64,000 bases of DNA from positions 4,216,001 through 4,280,000 of the forward strand of contig OX457075.1 in NCBI GenBank assembly GCA_949752795.1, in the 5' to 3' direction. Within the stretch, counting starts at the first letter, position 1; every line of letters begins with the position of its first letter. The notes beneath the pieces were generated by a model. It worked only from the letters and a program-made list of their open reading frames with translations. It was not told the DNA's origin and ran no database searches. Both the position numbers and the translations under genes were made by a program. This DNA is from Hyperoodon ampullatus (Eukaryota; Chordata; Mammalia; Artiodactyla; Ziphiidae). Positions 39,101-50,594 of this stretch are shown piece by piece.

Positions 39101-42100
39101 GTTCTGTGAACAGGCCGAAAGCACTTACCTGATTTATCAATGATGGCATCAATCTCTTCAATCACATCAAAATAGGCCTCATTGTTGGTATATTTCACCC
39201 CAGTTCGTCGCCAAGGCACCACAGACAGCTGCCCGGTGGGAAGCTGGTCACCCACATTGGTGCTTCCTGAGACAATGAATATTTGATAATTAGATGTAAC
39301 CAATTATCCAACAACCAGAGAACACTTCCCCAAAAGTTTCTATACATCCGCTATCCATGCACTTAATTGAAGAATTTTTCCAAGAAAAAGATTATAGCTT
39401 TCCCAACTTCTATCTTGGTAACCTAATCTATTTTAAAAACTTTTCACCAGCTGGTCTGCCTCCTCAAGCAGAATAAAGGTTAACAAGTTACCTGAGAAAC
39501 AGATATCATATTTTGGTTTTGAAAGTAACCTGAACTTGGTCTCTCAAATTGCACAATAGCTTGCAGCTTAAATAATGCATTGTCTTTCGGTAGGGATGGT
39601 AATCTACATACTGATATAAAATTTTCATGGGTAAAAACAGTATTCTAGTTTGAAGCAGGTTTTTAGATACATTTATGCCAGGTATTAAAATGTATACATA
39701 AACATAATCTCTCTTATACCAATACTGGAACTTAGGAAAAGAATATAAATCAGATCGTTCCCTGTCTATAAGAATTGTAAGTTGATTCCTTGATTTGTTT
39801 TTTTCCCCACAGGTATTAAATTTTTTTTTTTAATTCAAAGGTTCTATACTGAAATTCTGAAATAGAACTAATTTAAAATCTATTTTCTTCTAATGCAACC
39901 TGGATCTTTTTAATATAAAGAAGGAAACATTAAACACACATATAGTCAGCAGCTTTACAAAACAATTCAACTAAGAGAGCTGGTTCTCAGATATCTTTTC
40001 TAGATTTAAGTGAGATTCAGGAAAATGACTTCACAGTATTTATAAGTGATTCAGTCACTAACAAAGCTTTTAAAGTTTTAAATGAGCCCAGAATATTGAA
40101 AAACCTGACAATGTGTTTTCTTAAAAAGAGGCACTATGTATTAAAACATATCAACAAGCTATAATAATTAAAACAGTATGGTTATAAGGCAGGAAAGCCT
40201 AAAAACAGACCAAAAATCCAATAATGACTTAGTGCAAGATAAAAATATCATTTTAAAACGAGGAGGGCTTCTCTGGTGGTGCAGTGGTTAAGAATCCACC
40301 TGCCAATGCAGGGGGCACGGGTTCCAGCCCTGGTCCAGGAAGATCCCACATGCCATGGAGCAACTAAGCCTGTGGACCACAACTACTGAGTCTGCTCTCT
40401 AGAGCCCTCAAGCCACAACTACTGAGCCCACGTGCCACAGCTACTGAAGCACGCACGCCTAGAGCCCGTGCTCCGCAACAAGAGAAGCCACCACAGTGAG
40501 AAGCCCGTGCACCACAACGAAGAGCAGCCCCTGCTTGCCACAGCTAGAGAAAGCCTGCGTGCAGCAACAAAGACCCAACACAGCCAAAAGTAAATAAATA
40601 AAATAAAAATAAATAAATAAAATGGATGCATGCATACTTAAAAAAAAACGAGGAAAAGGGGTAAAGTATTCAATAAATAGTGCTAGGGAAACTGACAGTT
40701 TTGGAGAAAAAAACACAGAGCCTTACTTCACCAAGACAATTTCCAAATGGATTAAAGAATTAAATCTAAAAATAAAACCATAAAAGAACTAGAAGAAAAT
40801 GTATTTTTTTAAAAGAAAGACTTTCCCTTCTTTGAGATGAAAAAGACATTTTCCAATATTTCCTTCTAACAATTATAAAGTTTCTTTGTGTTTAACTCTT
40901 GATCCAGCTAAAATTTATTTTGTATATACAGTGAGTAGGGGAACTTCATTTCTTTTCTGTATCAAAGTTGACTGCCCTGATACAATATATTTAACAACTG
41001 GCCCGCAGTCCATGGATTTGATATATGAGTACATTTATCTATACCAAATTCCTATAAAAGGATCTGTTTCTGGACTTTCTATTTTATCCCAATCATCTAT
41101 TTGTCTATTAATGGGCTAATACTATATCTTAAAAATTACCTAAACTTCATAATATATCTTGATTCTGATAGGACACATTTTTTCTCTTGCTCTTTTTAAA
41201 AAAATATTTTCCCCCAAACTGTCTTGGCTCTTAAAGTATATCTATTCTATGAGTTTTTGTCTAATGTACCAAGTGAACTTAAATATGTCTTGATATTTGA
41301 CAGGGCAAATTCTTCCAACCCCTCTGTAATTACTTTTTAAAATGTATTTTTCATTCAGTTTGTCAAATTCCATGAAAACTCTTGTTTATATATTAAGCAA
41401 GACCCAAAATGTAAAACCTTAATGAAGCAGAATGATTATTTTGACTACATCAAAAAACTTTAAAGATGGCTAAACAAACACCACCTTGAACAATGTTAAC
41501 TGACCAGGGGCAGGATGTGAGAAAACATCTACAACAGAGCATTCAAAATACACAGAGACTCCTGCAAACTAGCATGTGTATTTACAGTATATATGATAGT
41601 TTAATATCCTTAAATGAAAGGAATACTTTTCAATTAGTAGGAAAAAAGAAAAACATTTCAACAACAACAACAACAAAAAAACGGGCAAAGGACATGAAAA
41701 AGTAAATCACAATAGAGGAAAAACAGTCAATGAACACTTGAACAGGTTTTAACTTCCTTAGTAATAAAAAACAAGTTTGGAAATAACAAGATATCACCAA
41801 ACTATCCAATTGCCAAAGTTGTAAAATAATTAATAACGATAATAATAGAGTTGGCCAGGATGCATAATTGCTACTGAAAGTATAAACTGACGTAACTTCT
41901 CTGGGGGGCTATATGGCACAATGCATTAAAGTCCTTAAGACACGCACACCTTCTGATCTGGCACTTCCATTCCTAGTACTGAAAAGGTATCATTCTAGAT
42001 GTGCACAAAGATTTAGGCATAAGAATGCCAATTCCTTGCCATTTAAAAGAACAAAAAATCGGAGACATCATAAACAGGGACACAGTAAATGACCTGGGAT

Positions 42101-42416
42101 CTATTCCGTATGGCAGAAAATTGTAAAGTCACCAAAAATGATGTAGATGAATATTTATCATATGGGAACATGTTCACAAAACAATGATGAAAAGTTAAGT
42201 TTAAAAATATACAACAGGGCTTCCCTGGTGGCACAGTGGTTGAGAGTCCGCCTGCCGATGCAGGGGACACGGGTTCGTGCCCCGGTCCGGGAAGATCCCA
42301 CATGCCGCGGAGCAGCTGGGCCCGTGAGCCATGGACGCTGAGCCTGCGCGTCCGGAGCCTGTGCTCCTCAAAGGGAGAGGCTGCAGCAGTGAGAGGCCCG
42401 TGTACCGAAAAAAAAA

Positions 42417-42451
<35 letters not shown>

Positions 42452-45400
42452 ACAGTTGTTGTTTTAAAAAATTCCACCTGTCCATCTATTATCCTGATGT
42501 CTAGAAAAGATAAAAGATATACACCATATGTTAAAAGTGTGGTGGGATTATGAGAAATTTTCATGTTTTTTGTGCTTTTCTGTGTTTCTGACATTCCTAC
42601 AATAATCATGTGCTACTTCTGTAATCAGGCAAATTATTTTTAAAGGAGAACAGCTCATTCTATCATTGAAGTCAGAATATTTTCTATATAACAAAAATAT
42701 ATTTCATGTTATATTCAAAGACTGTAAAGAATAAAATTAAAGCACCTGGACATTTGAGATCCCCAAAGACAAGCACTCAAAACAATGCACAACAGCAGGC
42801 TAAGCCACACCCAGGATGGTGGCAGCCTTCCCTGGGGCCCCCCTCGTACCTGTGATGGTGTTGACAACGGTTCGAAGGATAGTGGGCGGCTTTATCAGTT
42901 CTTTGAGGATGTTCGACTCGGTAGCCAATGGAAACCCGTTGTCAAGCATCTCTTCCAATACCTCATAAACCACAACCACATTGTCTTTTATCACTGGCTC
43001 TGAACAGACTCCAAAATAATCCTGATGAAAATACAATACGTGTATACATTTGTCACTCAGAGACTGTGATGAGTGAAGGAATGCTCCCAGAGAACAAGGA
43101 TCGAGCCCTGCCCACACGTGTTTACTCTGTGTTTCTGGCATCTTCTAAAATAAGTGAATGAAGCATAACCATGGTTCTCTTAGGCAGGCCCAGTTTGGTG
43201 GAAAGAACACCAGACTGGATTTTTCCACAAGTGTCATTAATAACTTCTTTCATAAACTCGAGTAAGTCATTTACTCTCTTTGGGTTAGTTTCTTCAACTA
43301 ATAAAATATGAAGAATACAAAACTGAATCTAGACTATTATATGTGTTTATGAACATGAATTTGAAAGAAATATGCAAAGTGATAATACCTGGTATGACAT
43401 ACATTGGACCTGAAAATCTTTTTAACCCTTACTGTTGTGCTATTCCTTAACATTCATGCAGCAAGTAAGAATTGAGACGGCTTCCCTGGTGGCGCAGTGG
43501 GTGAGAGTCCGCCTGCCGATGCAGGGGACACGGGTTCGTGGCCCCGTCCGGGAAGATCCCACATGCCGCGGAGCAGCTGGGCCCGTGAGCCATGGCCGCT
43601 GAGCCTGTGCGTCCAGAGCCTGTGCTCCGCAACGGGAGAGGCCACAACAGTGAGAGGCCCGCATACCACAAAAAAAAAGAATTGAGAGAGAAACAAAGTG
43701 AAATGAGGGGGTGAGCTAGCACACCTGAAAATCTCTTTGGATCCCCTTACTCTAAGATGCTAGGATTCTAGTAACACTTTGTCCTTTTATTAACAAAGGT
43801 TAAACTTAGATACTAAATTGTCTGGGTTGTGGAAAAAGCACTGGATTCCAAATCAGAAGGCCTGGGTAATAATCTTAATTGTCACCTACTAGATTAAGTC
43901 ATGCTGACTAATTTGGGTCTTGATTTCTCTCATAGTATAATCAGGATAATAACATGGGATGCACAGGGTTGTAAAAACTCAGCCTGATGGATGAACTGAG
44001 AACATGTATGAACATGCTTTGTAAACTACAAAGCACCATGTAAACTGTGGTGCGCGGCAATGAAATGATGCAGAGAGAAATGCTGTAGCCTCTTGGCGTG
44101 CCCCTCCTGGCAGTGCCAGCACATCTGCTGCTGGGCCTCTCAGACAGCCCTCTAGGGCTTCATCCACTGAGGGAAATTCACCCCTTTTGAGAAAGCCCAT
44201 TTTATTCACGGGTGGCACTGACTGTTAGAAAGTTCCTTCTTTTGCTAAACTGAAATTTGCTTCCTAGGTCTGCCTTATAGAACAGGTTTACATAACAGCC
44301 CCACAGTGATCTAGCGATCTGAAGACCAGGACAAGATTTGACTTGCATTTTTCTTCACAGGGCCGAACTCCCTGATTGGTCCTCCCACTGTTCGTGCTAC
44401 AGTAAGGTTTCTAGATTCTTTCACTGTCTTGCCATTTCTTTGAATTTGCTCTAGTTTTCCAATAGTCTCCTCAAATTATGACATCCAAAACGGAACACAG
44501 ACTCCAGATATGACCTAAATTACATCAGATGATGTCAACTGTCAGAGACATTCCAATATCCAAGAGCAGTTAGGAGTCAGGAATGTGTTTCTAAAACAAA
44601 GAGATTTCTTCTTTAAAAAAATGAGGATTGTAGGGGGGGAAAAGTTATACATTTCCTTCTCAAGAATGATTTTATTTTGAAAAATAAATAAAACACCTCC
44701 CTCAAGAAAAGGGAACTCTCCTACATTGTCAGTGGGAATGTAAACTGGTGCAGCCACTATGGAACAGTACGGAGGGGCCTTAAAAAACTAAAAATAGAGC
44801 TACCATATGGTCCAGCAATCCCCCCCTGGGCATATGTCCAGACAAAACTATAATTCAAAAAGGTAAATGCACCCCTATGTTCATAGCAGCACTATTCACA
44901 ACAGCCAAGACATGCAGCAACCTAAGTGTCCACTGATGTATAAATGGATAAAGAAGATGTGGTATATATACATACAATGGAATACTACTCAGCCATAAAA
45001 AAGAATGAAATAATGCCATTTGCAGCAACATGGATGGACCTAGAGATCATTGTACTAAGTGAAGTAAGTCAGACTGAGAAAAACAAATACCATATGATAT
45101 CACTTACATGTGGAATCTAAAATATGACACAAAGGAACTTATCTATGAAACAGAAACAGACTCACAGACATAGAGAACGGACTTGTGGTTGCCAAGGGGG
45201 CTGGAGGGGAGGGAGAGGGATGCACTGGGAGTTTGGGGTTAGCAGATGCAAACTCTTACATAGAGAATAGATGGACCACAAGGTCCTACTGTGTAACACA
45301 GGGAACTATATTCACTATCCTGTGATAACACATAATGGACAAGAATAAGAAAAAATGTATATATGTATATATATAACCGAATCACTTTGCTGTACAGCAG

Positions 45401-47232
45401 AAATCACCACAACATTGTAAAACAACTATACTTCAATAAAATAAACTTTAAAAAACACCTCCCTCGATTTTCTAATCAGGCAGAATGTAATTTTCTCAAT
45501 CAGCAGCTGGAAGAGACTGGTGAGCAAGGCACAGCGCCACAGCAAAGTGCGTGCACTTCCATAGCGGGAGCTCTTTCCACTATGAGGGAAAGAACGCAGC
45601 CAGAGAACACACATCAGATAAGACATTAAAATCAGGATGCGTCCATTTACTTTTAACAAACGCTTCCAAAATGGCAAGCTCTGAAGTCCCAGCCTTCCAA
45701 AGTAGCCACTTGATGTTTTCTCCAATTCCTCTGTGGTTTCAACTAGATTAAGCAACATTTCTCACTTCCTGCCTTGTAATAAGTTACATCATATCACTAT
45801 GGAGATAGGGAGCAGACTGTTAACGGGGTAAAGCATCCCTGTGGAAATCCTAACAAGGCCCAGCTCAAGCAGCTGAAGATCAAAACTGCTGGGCTCTTCT
45901 AGTTCTTCCACGTACTGGGGTTTATCATTCTCAGGTTTTCACTGTGTGATGGAACAAGTATGCCACTGGAATCCCAGAATAGAACTACCAGAAAAGAAAT
46001 TGGGGAAAAAAATATAAATATATGTATATTCTTTGGGGATGAAACTGTTCTAAACATGTGATCTATATCTGAGGGCAAATGAAAGGACTCTTTGACTTGC
46101 TTTTTAATTTTTATTGTAATGTCTGGGTCCTTGTTCTCTTCTTCTCCAATCCCACAATTTCTGTATTCATGTGACCAATTCCAGGCCTCACATGACACAG
46201 AAGTTAACCCAAAGGGCCCTTGATTCTCATGGATCCTTGAGTTATGCAAACAACCACAACCGTTAGAAGTTGAGCAATCCTTTTAGGGAGAAAATGTCTG
46301 AATCCAGAGTCTGGGCAGCCTAAAATCCTGTGCCATAAAGGATGTTGACATCCTGGTATGACATACCTCCCCACGCCCCAAGATCTCCAAATCTATTCCT
46401 GAAGGAAAAACTCAAAATGAAAACTGTATCTTGGAAAATGTGTCACTTAAGTTTTTACAGGTACAGAAGATTTTCCAATGTTAAGTTTGCAAAACAGCCC
46501 GTCACTGGTACTCATATGCTGTGGATGAGCACCCCAAATTCAAGCTGAAGAATGGGTTCCCAAATTATCCCTGCCAGGGTGAGTGAATCACTTTTTGATG
46601 CAACTCAAAGCAATGTCGTTAACGATGGTTAACATCAAGTCTACCATAAATAAAAAATCAAAACTCCTCAGCTTTGTGAACAAAATGTAAGACAATTCCA
46701 ATCTCTAGAACTGAAATGACTGTATACCATCATACCAAGTAGGGTGGCTTTCCCAGGCAACGGGTTCAAATGTATACAACCTGTCATTCTAGATGCAGCC
46801 CGTTCAATAAATAGAAAGAAGCGTCTTACCAGATGGGAGAGGAAGTGAGCAATGTCAGAGTTTTAATTTCTTTTTTAAGTTCCTTCACTGAGGCTGAAAA
46901 CAATGGAAACAGAACTATAAAGACACTTTGTAAGGATGAACTTCCTCACATTCACGCACCTGAAACGTGTCCACTACTCGGTGAAGGAACTCAATGACAA
47001 ACAGAGGTGGCACCTCCGTCTGGATCACAGCCACAAAAAAGATCTTGTGACGGTAAACACTTAGGAGATAGTGGTGAGGGGTGGAGATAACTGGAGGCAC
47101 ATTTTCAGCCTCAGTTGCTCGCTCTTGTGCCTCGAAAAAGTAATCGCAAACAGAACGGCTGACCACACTCTTCCAGTGCTTCTCCAGGAAAATATCTCCA
47201 GAGGAGTTGATCAAGAAAAGGCTGTGAATCAT
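30003..47232 (-). CDS. AP3M2: AP-3 complex subunit mu-2 (mu-3B), eight coding exons, complete
   Basis: Medium subunit of the neuronal form of the AP-3 adaptor, which sorts cargo with tyrosine-based signals from endosomes to lysosome-related organelles and synaptic vesicles. Joining (minus strand) 47232-46960, 43021-42850, 39266-39129, 33933-33848, 33596-33463, 31857-31650, 31392-31248 and 30103-30003 gives 418 codons plus stop, the human length as I recall it. Residues 1 to about 140 form the longin-like N-terminal domain ([20 protein letters not shown]), and about 176 to 417 the mu homology domain that binds YxxPhi signals. Every junction is GT-AG and in frame. Identity to the human protein looks very high; differences are conservative (for example SSQMPRG for TSQMPKG). 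AP3M1 is the alternative, but the 8p11 neighbour PLAT supports AP3M2. Confidence 0.97.
30104..31247 (-). other. AP3M2: AP3M2 intron 8 (last)
   Basis: AT-rich, with a MIR-like segment (about 30720-30830). No exon seen. Confidence 0.7.
31248..31392 (-). CDS. AP3M2: AP3M2 coding exon 7
   Basis: 145 nt. Encodes [19 protein letters not shown] through [14 protein letters not shown]. Acceptor TTCTTTGGAG (GAG instead of CAG/TAG), donor GTGAGT. Confidence 0.95.
31650..31857 (-). CDS. AP3M2: AP3M2 coding exon 6
   Basis: 208 nt. Encodes [20 protein letters not shown] through [10 protein letters not shown]. Donor GTAGGA, ends in phase 0. Confidence 0.96.
32064..32264 (-). mobile_element. CHR-type SINE, short class
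   Basis: Reverse copy with a 14-bp duplication TCTAATGACTCTTT on both sides (32050-32063 and 32265-32278). In an AP3M2 intron, in the sense orientation relative to AP3M2. Confidence 0.92.
33053..33122. repeat. (TA)n-rich palindromic tract
   Basis: Imperfect TATATA/AATATATA runs that could extrude as a cruciform, in an AP3M2 intron. Confidence 0.85.
33463..33596 (-). CDS. AP3M2: AP3M2 coding exon 5
   Basis: 134 nt. Encodes [20 protein letters not shown] and on to [10 protein letters not shown]; the following Asn codon is split as AA|C. Donor GTAAGC. Part of the signal-binding mu homology domain. Confidence 0.96.
33848..33933 (-). CDS. AP3M2: AP3M2 coding exon 4
   Basis: 86 nt. Encodes [19 protein letters not shown] then MPDLTLSFM. 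Donor GTAAAA. Separated from the next exon by 251 bp only. Confidence 0.96.
34088..34141. repeat. (CATC)n microsatellite
   Basis: About 13 tetranucleotide units with one CATT interruption, preceded by a long pyrimidine tract from about 33985. Confidence 0.9.
35242..35580 (+). mobile_element. CHR-type SINE, long class
   Basis: Target duplication TGTCCAGCCCA at 35231-35241 and 35581-35591. Confidence 0.92.
36590..38975 (-). mobile_element. L1 fragment, antisense (3' part of ORF2 and 3' UTR)
   Basis: About 2.2 kb of L1 sequence on the minus strand with many stops, interrupted by the SINE at 37502-37708. Short minus-strand frames such as [20 protein letters not shown] (about 38510-38565) are remnants of L1 ORF2. 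Not active. Confidence 0.85.
37502..37708 (-). mobile_element. CHR-type SINE, short class, nested in L1
   Basis: Reverse copy with a 16-bp duplication CATCTTTTGTCTTTTT (37486-37501 and 37709-37724). The L1 sequence continues on both sides, so the SINE is the younger insertion. Confidence 0.93.
39129..39266 (-). CDS. AP3M2: AP3M2 coding exon 3
   Basis: 138 nt. Encodes [20 protein letters not shown] and [18 protein letters not shown], the linker and the first strand of the mu homology domain. Donor GTAAGT. Confidence 0.96.
40265..40643 (+). mobile_element. CHR-type SINE, long class
   Basis: Target duplication AAAACGAGGA on both sides (ending 40264 and about 40654). Tail of AAATAAAT repeats. 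Confidence 0.88.
40720..42050. mobile_element. Ancient L1-derived sequence
   Basis: Patchwork of decayed L1 segments (for example the stretches about 40740-40800, 41390-41480 and 41690-42030). Boundaries and orientation of each piece are uncertain. Confidence 0.5.
42217..42447 (+). mobile_element. CHR-type SINE, short class, with (TA)n tail
   Basis: SINE body to about 42415, then a poly(A) and (TA)n run; ACAACAG flanks both ends. The TA microsatellite has grown in the tail. Confidence 0.88.
42850..43021 (-). CDS. AP3M2: AP3M2 coding exon 2
   Basis: 172 nt. Encodes [20 protein letters not shown] through [11 protein letters not shown], the end of the longin-like domain. Acceptor TTTTCATCAG, donor GTACGA, phase 0 to 1. 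Confidence 0.96.
43477..43678 (+). mobile_element. CHR-type SINE, short class
   Basis: Target duplication AAGAATTGAGA (ending 43477, and again about 43678-43688). Confidence 0.9.
44704..45451 (+). mobile_element. 5'-truncated L1 with intact target duplication
   Basis: 748 bp ending in CAATAAAATAAACTTTA. Perfect 14-bp duplication AAAACACCTCCCTC at 44690-44703 and 45452-45465. Confidence 0.93.
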
Positions 47233-47297
47233 GGTGGAGACTGTCAGTGAGAGAGGAAAGTCTTTTTCCGTCCGACAGCCTCTGCAAATGCTCAACT
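46960..47297 (-). CDS. AP3M2: AP3M2 first coding exon with 5' UTR end
   Basis: ATG at 47232 opens [12 protein letters not shown]; 91 codons end at VVDTFQ with donor GTGCGT. Upstream a pyrimidine tract CTTCTCTTGTTTTTAG gives a likely acceptor at 47298-47299, so about 65 nt of 5' UTR lie in this exon. A second AG 16 nt inside is possible. Confidence 0.93.
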
Positions 47298-48500
47298 CTA
47301 AAAACAAGAGAAGCTATGATCAGTTCCAGTCAACCAAAACCCCCTCCCCATCTGTCCAGCAGCCCAAGCCTTCTTACCCACCTTTCAAGACGAGACTCAA
47401 GTCTTCCGCTACTGCAGGAGCCCGAAGTATCCCTCCCTAGAATTCCCAAGGGTAATTATCAGCCATCTCATTTGTCAGCTAATCATATACTGTCATCTCT
47501 ACTACTGCCTGAATCATATCCATTTAAAATTCCACTTAATTTTTGAGTGTCTATTTTCTTAACTGGACTGGGAGCTCCCTGAGAAAAAAAGCCCCTGCCT
47601 CATGTTTTTTGTTGCCTCCTTGTAACAAGAGGGCTTCAAAGAACACTGATGAGTTTCATGTATTTGGCAACAACACACACTTATTAGAAATGGTTATGGT
47701 TGTGTAGTCTCATACAGTAGCCATAGGACAAATGGGGCCACTGAGCACTTCAAACGTGGCTGGTCCAAACTGAGATGTGCTGTGAATGTAAGACACGCAC
47801 CGGATTCTGAAGGCTTTGTATGGGAAAAAAAAAAGAATATAAGATAGCTTACCAATAATTTAATATCAATTAATTAAGTCAATTAATAATATTAACTTAA
47901 TATGGATTATACTTAATATTGATATTTTGGATATACTGGGTAAATAAAAGATATAAAAATTAATTAACTGGTTTATTTTTTTAATGTGCTTACTAAAACA
48001 TGTAAAATTACATAGTATGTGGATCGCTGCCTATTTCTACTGGATAGCGATGGTCCACGGAATAGAGCTGTCGTTGTGGTCTTGATTTATCCAGTCAGAA
48101 CCCATTCTCTAAGTACCTGTTATGCACAAGGCTCTACATTGGATGCCTTTTAAAAAATCTCTCTGGGGGATCCCCCAGGTCCCCCAGGCGGCGTCATCTC
48201 TACGGTGCCAGTCCCCAGAAACGAGGCGGCCGCGCGGGACCCCAGCTGTGGCCACTCCGCGAACTGGTCCAGGTGGCCAAATCGCGAAGGCCTGTTGTAC
48301 CAAGTGCCGCAGGGTGAGCTTAATCCCTCTGCCGGCGACGAGACTGCGGGAGGGAGAGGGGGTCGGGGAGCCACGCTGTGGCGGCGCAGAGTCGGCTGCC
48401 AACAAGGGTTATTTCTGCGCTGGTCGCAGGGAGGATGGAGGCCGCTTGGGGCGAGGTAGACGCGGGCGGATTAAGGTGTGCGCACGATCCGGGGCTGAAA
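47298..48500 (-). other. AP3M2: AP3M2 5' UTR intron (promoter-side end uncertain)
   Basis: Lies between the first coding exon and the CpG island. It is AT-rich at 47850-48010 with no repeat recognised. The exon 1 donor was not fixed: candidates on the minus strand are GTGAGG after 48610, GTGCGC after 48530 and GTAAGG after 48750. Confidence 0.5.
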
Positions 48501-48524
48501 AGGGTCGCACTTCTGCGCACCTGC

Positions 48525-48538
48525 GTCGCCATGACAAC
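48525..48538. promoter_or_regulatory. X-box-like RFX site in AP3M2 CpG island
   Basis: GTCGCCATGACAAC is a near-perfect match to the palindromic X-box (GTTGCCATGGCAAC form) bound by RFX factors. Confidence 0.6.
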
Positions 48539-48846
48539 AGTGTCCCCTCCTCCCCCAGCCCTCCGGCCGGAGCAGGCCACCTCCCCGGACCGGGACTCAG
48601 CCCCTCACCTCTCCCTGCCGCATCACGTAGCTCGGAGGGTCGGTCCGGCGGCACCCCGTGGCCCCGCCCCTGCCCCTGCCCCGCGCGCCCCCGCCCAGAC
48701 CCCCGCGCGCCCAGCCCCACCCAGGACCCGGGTCATCAGCCCTCCTTACCCAACTTGCTCTTCGCAGCGCCCACCGTTCGGCCGCGCGGACAGGCCCCGC
48801 CCCCAGGCGCCCCACCCCGCGCCCGCCGGCCGCCGCTCGCCAGCTG

Positions 48847-49046
48847 ATTGGCCGGCCAGCGGGACTCTCGCCAGCACCGCCCGCGACCGAGGTCTGAAGG
48901 CCGCTCATTGGGCATCGACGATCCATTGCTCCCCTCTGATTGATCACGGTCCGCCGCTCACCCTGTTCTGGAGCCCGCAATTGGCCCTTGTTCAGGCTCC
49001 TCTAATCTCTGATTGGTGCAGCTCTGGGGCTCTGAGCCCTGATTGG
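48847..49046 (-). promoter_or_regulatory. Array of five CCAAT boxes (NF-Y type)
   Basis: ATTGG on the + strand, so CCAAT in AP3M2 orientation, at 48847-48851, 48907-48911, 48980-48984, 49012-49016 and 49042-49046. A sixth lies at 49297-49301. All point the same way. NF-Y binding is expected from the motif, not shown. Confidence 0.7.
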
Positions 49047-50594
49047 CTGTCATGAACAGTCGGCGGACCGCCCGGCTCCTAGCCACCCAGTCACAAAAGG
49101 CCCGGGCGTCTCCCCTGCCACCTGCGTAACCGCGGAGTGCGCGTCGAAAGGGATGCAAAAAGTGTGACTTCCAGAGCACGATTTATCGATTTATCATGGA
49201 TGATAAATCCTGAGCAGTAGTAACTACTGTCCATTAAATAAGTGCATTTAAAAAGGGACGTGATGCTTTTTCATTTACGTGCATTGAGTAAAGGTGATTG
49301 GCTGTAACGGCGTCCTGTCAAGAGCTCTGAACCTGGATGCAGGAGGCCTCTTTCAGCTCCAGCTGGACCACCACCTGCTCGACCTTGGGCAAGGCACTTA
49401 ACCTTTCAGAGTCTCAGTTCCCAGATCTGAAAATGAGGGGGTTGGGCAGGTCTCTCTCCAAATTGCAGTGGAGCTCTGATGACTATTTTAAGTTTGAGTC
49501 AAGCCACTGTGACCCAGAAAAGCGTGCAGTAGAAGTCAAAAGACAAGGTTAAACCTAGTTGTTAAGTGGGATGGGGGTGTGGAAGGGCTTTGCCGCGGTG
49601 CTTGGACGTTGAATGTGTTCAATAAAGTGGTAAGCTGTGGTGATGATGGTAACGATGCCCCAGACAAGGAGCGCGTCTCCCTGCCTGTGCTGTGGTTTTC
49701 ACTTGGAGCGGCAGCTCCTCCTGACACAGGACCATGATAGGTGTTTATTGAAGGTGGCATGGATTGTTCTTTGCCATACTTGCTAAGGGCAGATAGTTGG
49801 CTAATTTTGAACGAAGTCCGAGAGACAACCGCAAATCAGAATGGCTGAGTCATGAGGCATCCACCTGTAGGGTTAGGGGCTCTGGTGCCAGACCCCCGGG
49901 TTTGAATCCTGCTCCAACACTTTACCAACTGTGTCATTGAGAAAGTATCTTAACTTCCCTAAATGTCAAGTTCCTTACTTTCAAATAAGGACACTAATAG
50001 TACCTACTTCAGTACCTACTTCGGCAAGTTGTCGTGAGGATTGAGTTAGAAAAGTGTCAGCGATTGTTACTGCCTAAGAAGCAGCACAAGATACAATTAC
50101 ACACGGTTACTAAGCAATGTGTGTCTAAGGTGCAGAGAAGCTATCACTGCTGCGGGCATTTCTCTCTCATTCACTGAATTAACCTTTGCTTGAGAGCCTC
50201 CTGTGTATGAAGCCCTGTGCCGGGCATACTGCAATGACCAACATCACAGGTAGAGTCTCTTGTCAGAGAGCCTGGCTGAGAAGACAAATGAGAAGCAATT
50301 ACAAAACGGTGTGATGAGCAAGGAGCACGTGGGGGAGCGGGGCGTTGCTGGTGGAAGGGGCAGACTTAGAGTCAGGGAAGTCCATCTAAACTGAAACCTG
50401 AAAGAGATTCCAGATTCCACTGGGGGAAGGACAGAGAAGAGAACACGTGGAAAGCTCTAGAGACGAGAGAGGAAACTAGAGCTGAGCTAGAACAGGAGAA
50501 AGAATGAAGACTTTCTTCTTTTTTTTTTTTCCTAAACTGAGATTGGGGGGGGGTAAGTAGGAGCCAGGTGGTCGTGAGCTTTGTAATAATTGTT

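Larger units (their letters stand above)
33934..39128 (-). other. AP3M2: AP3M2 intron between coding exons 3 and 4
   Basis: 5.2 kb. Contains a pyrimidine-rich stretch and (CATC)n (34088-34141), L2-like antisense sequence (about 34440-35160), a CHR-type SINE (35242-35580), old L1 sequence (about 35700-35970) and a long antisense L1 (36590-38975) with a younger SINE nested in it. Confidence 0.8.
39267..42849 (-). other. AP3M2: AP3M2 intron between coding exons 2 and 3
   Basis: Contains CHR-type SINEs (40265-40643 and 42217-42447) and old L1-like sequence (about 40720-42050). 39310-40250 is AT-rich with nothing recognised. Confidence 0.75.
43022..46959 (-). other. AP3M2: AP3M2 intron between coding exons 1 and 2
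   Basis: Contains a SINE (43477-43678) and a 5'-truncated L1 (44704-45451). 45770-46900 has no repeat or exon that I recognise. Confidence 0.75.
48180..49130 (-). promoter_or_regulatory. AP3M2: CpG island, AP3M2 promoter and untranslated exon 1
   Basis: Very GC- and CpG-rich, without a TATA box, 0.9-1.9 kb upstream of the AP3M2 start codon. It holds repeated CCAAT boxes reading on the minus strand and an X-box-like palindrome at 48525-48538. GC boxes are plentiful (for example around 48658-48700 and 48795-48830). Transcription most likely starts between about 48.5 and 48.85 kb. Confidence 0.75.

Noticed and set aside
42043..42609. 188-codon minus-strand frame
   Set aside because: Built from a SINE and its (TA)n tail.
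48378..49055. Open frames of 225-241 codons across the AP3M2 CpG island
   Set aside because: Proline/arginine-rich translation of CpG-island DNA with no recognisable domain; overlapping frames of similar length exist on both strands.
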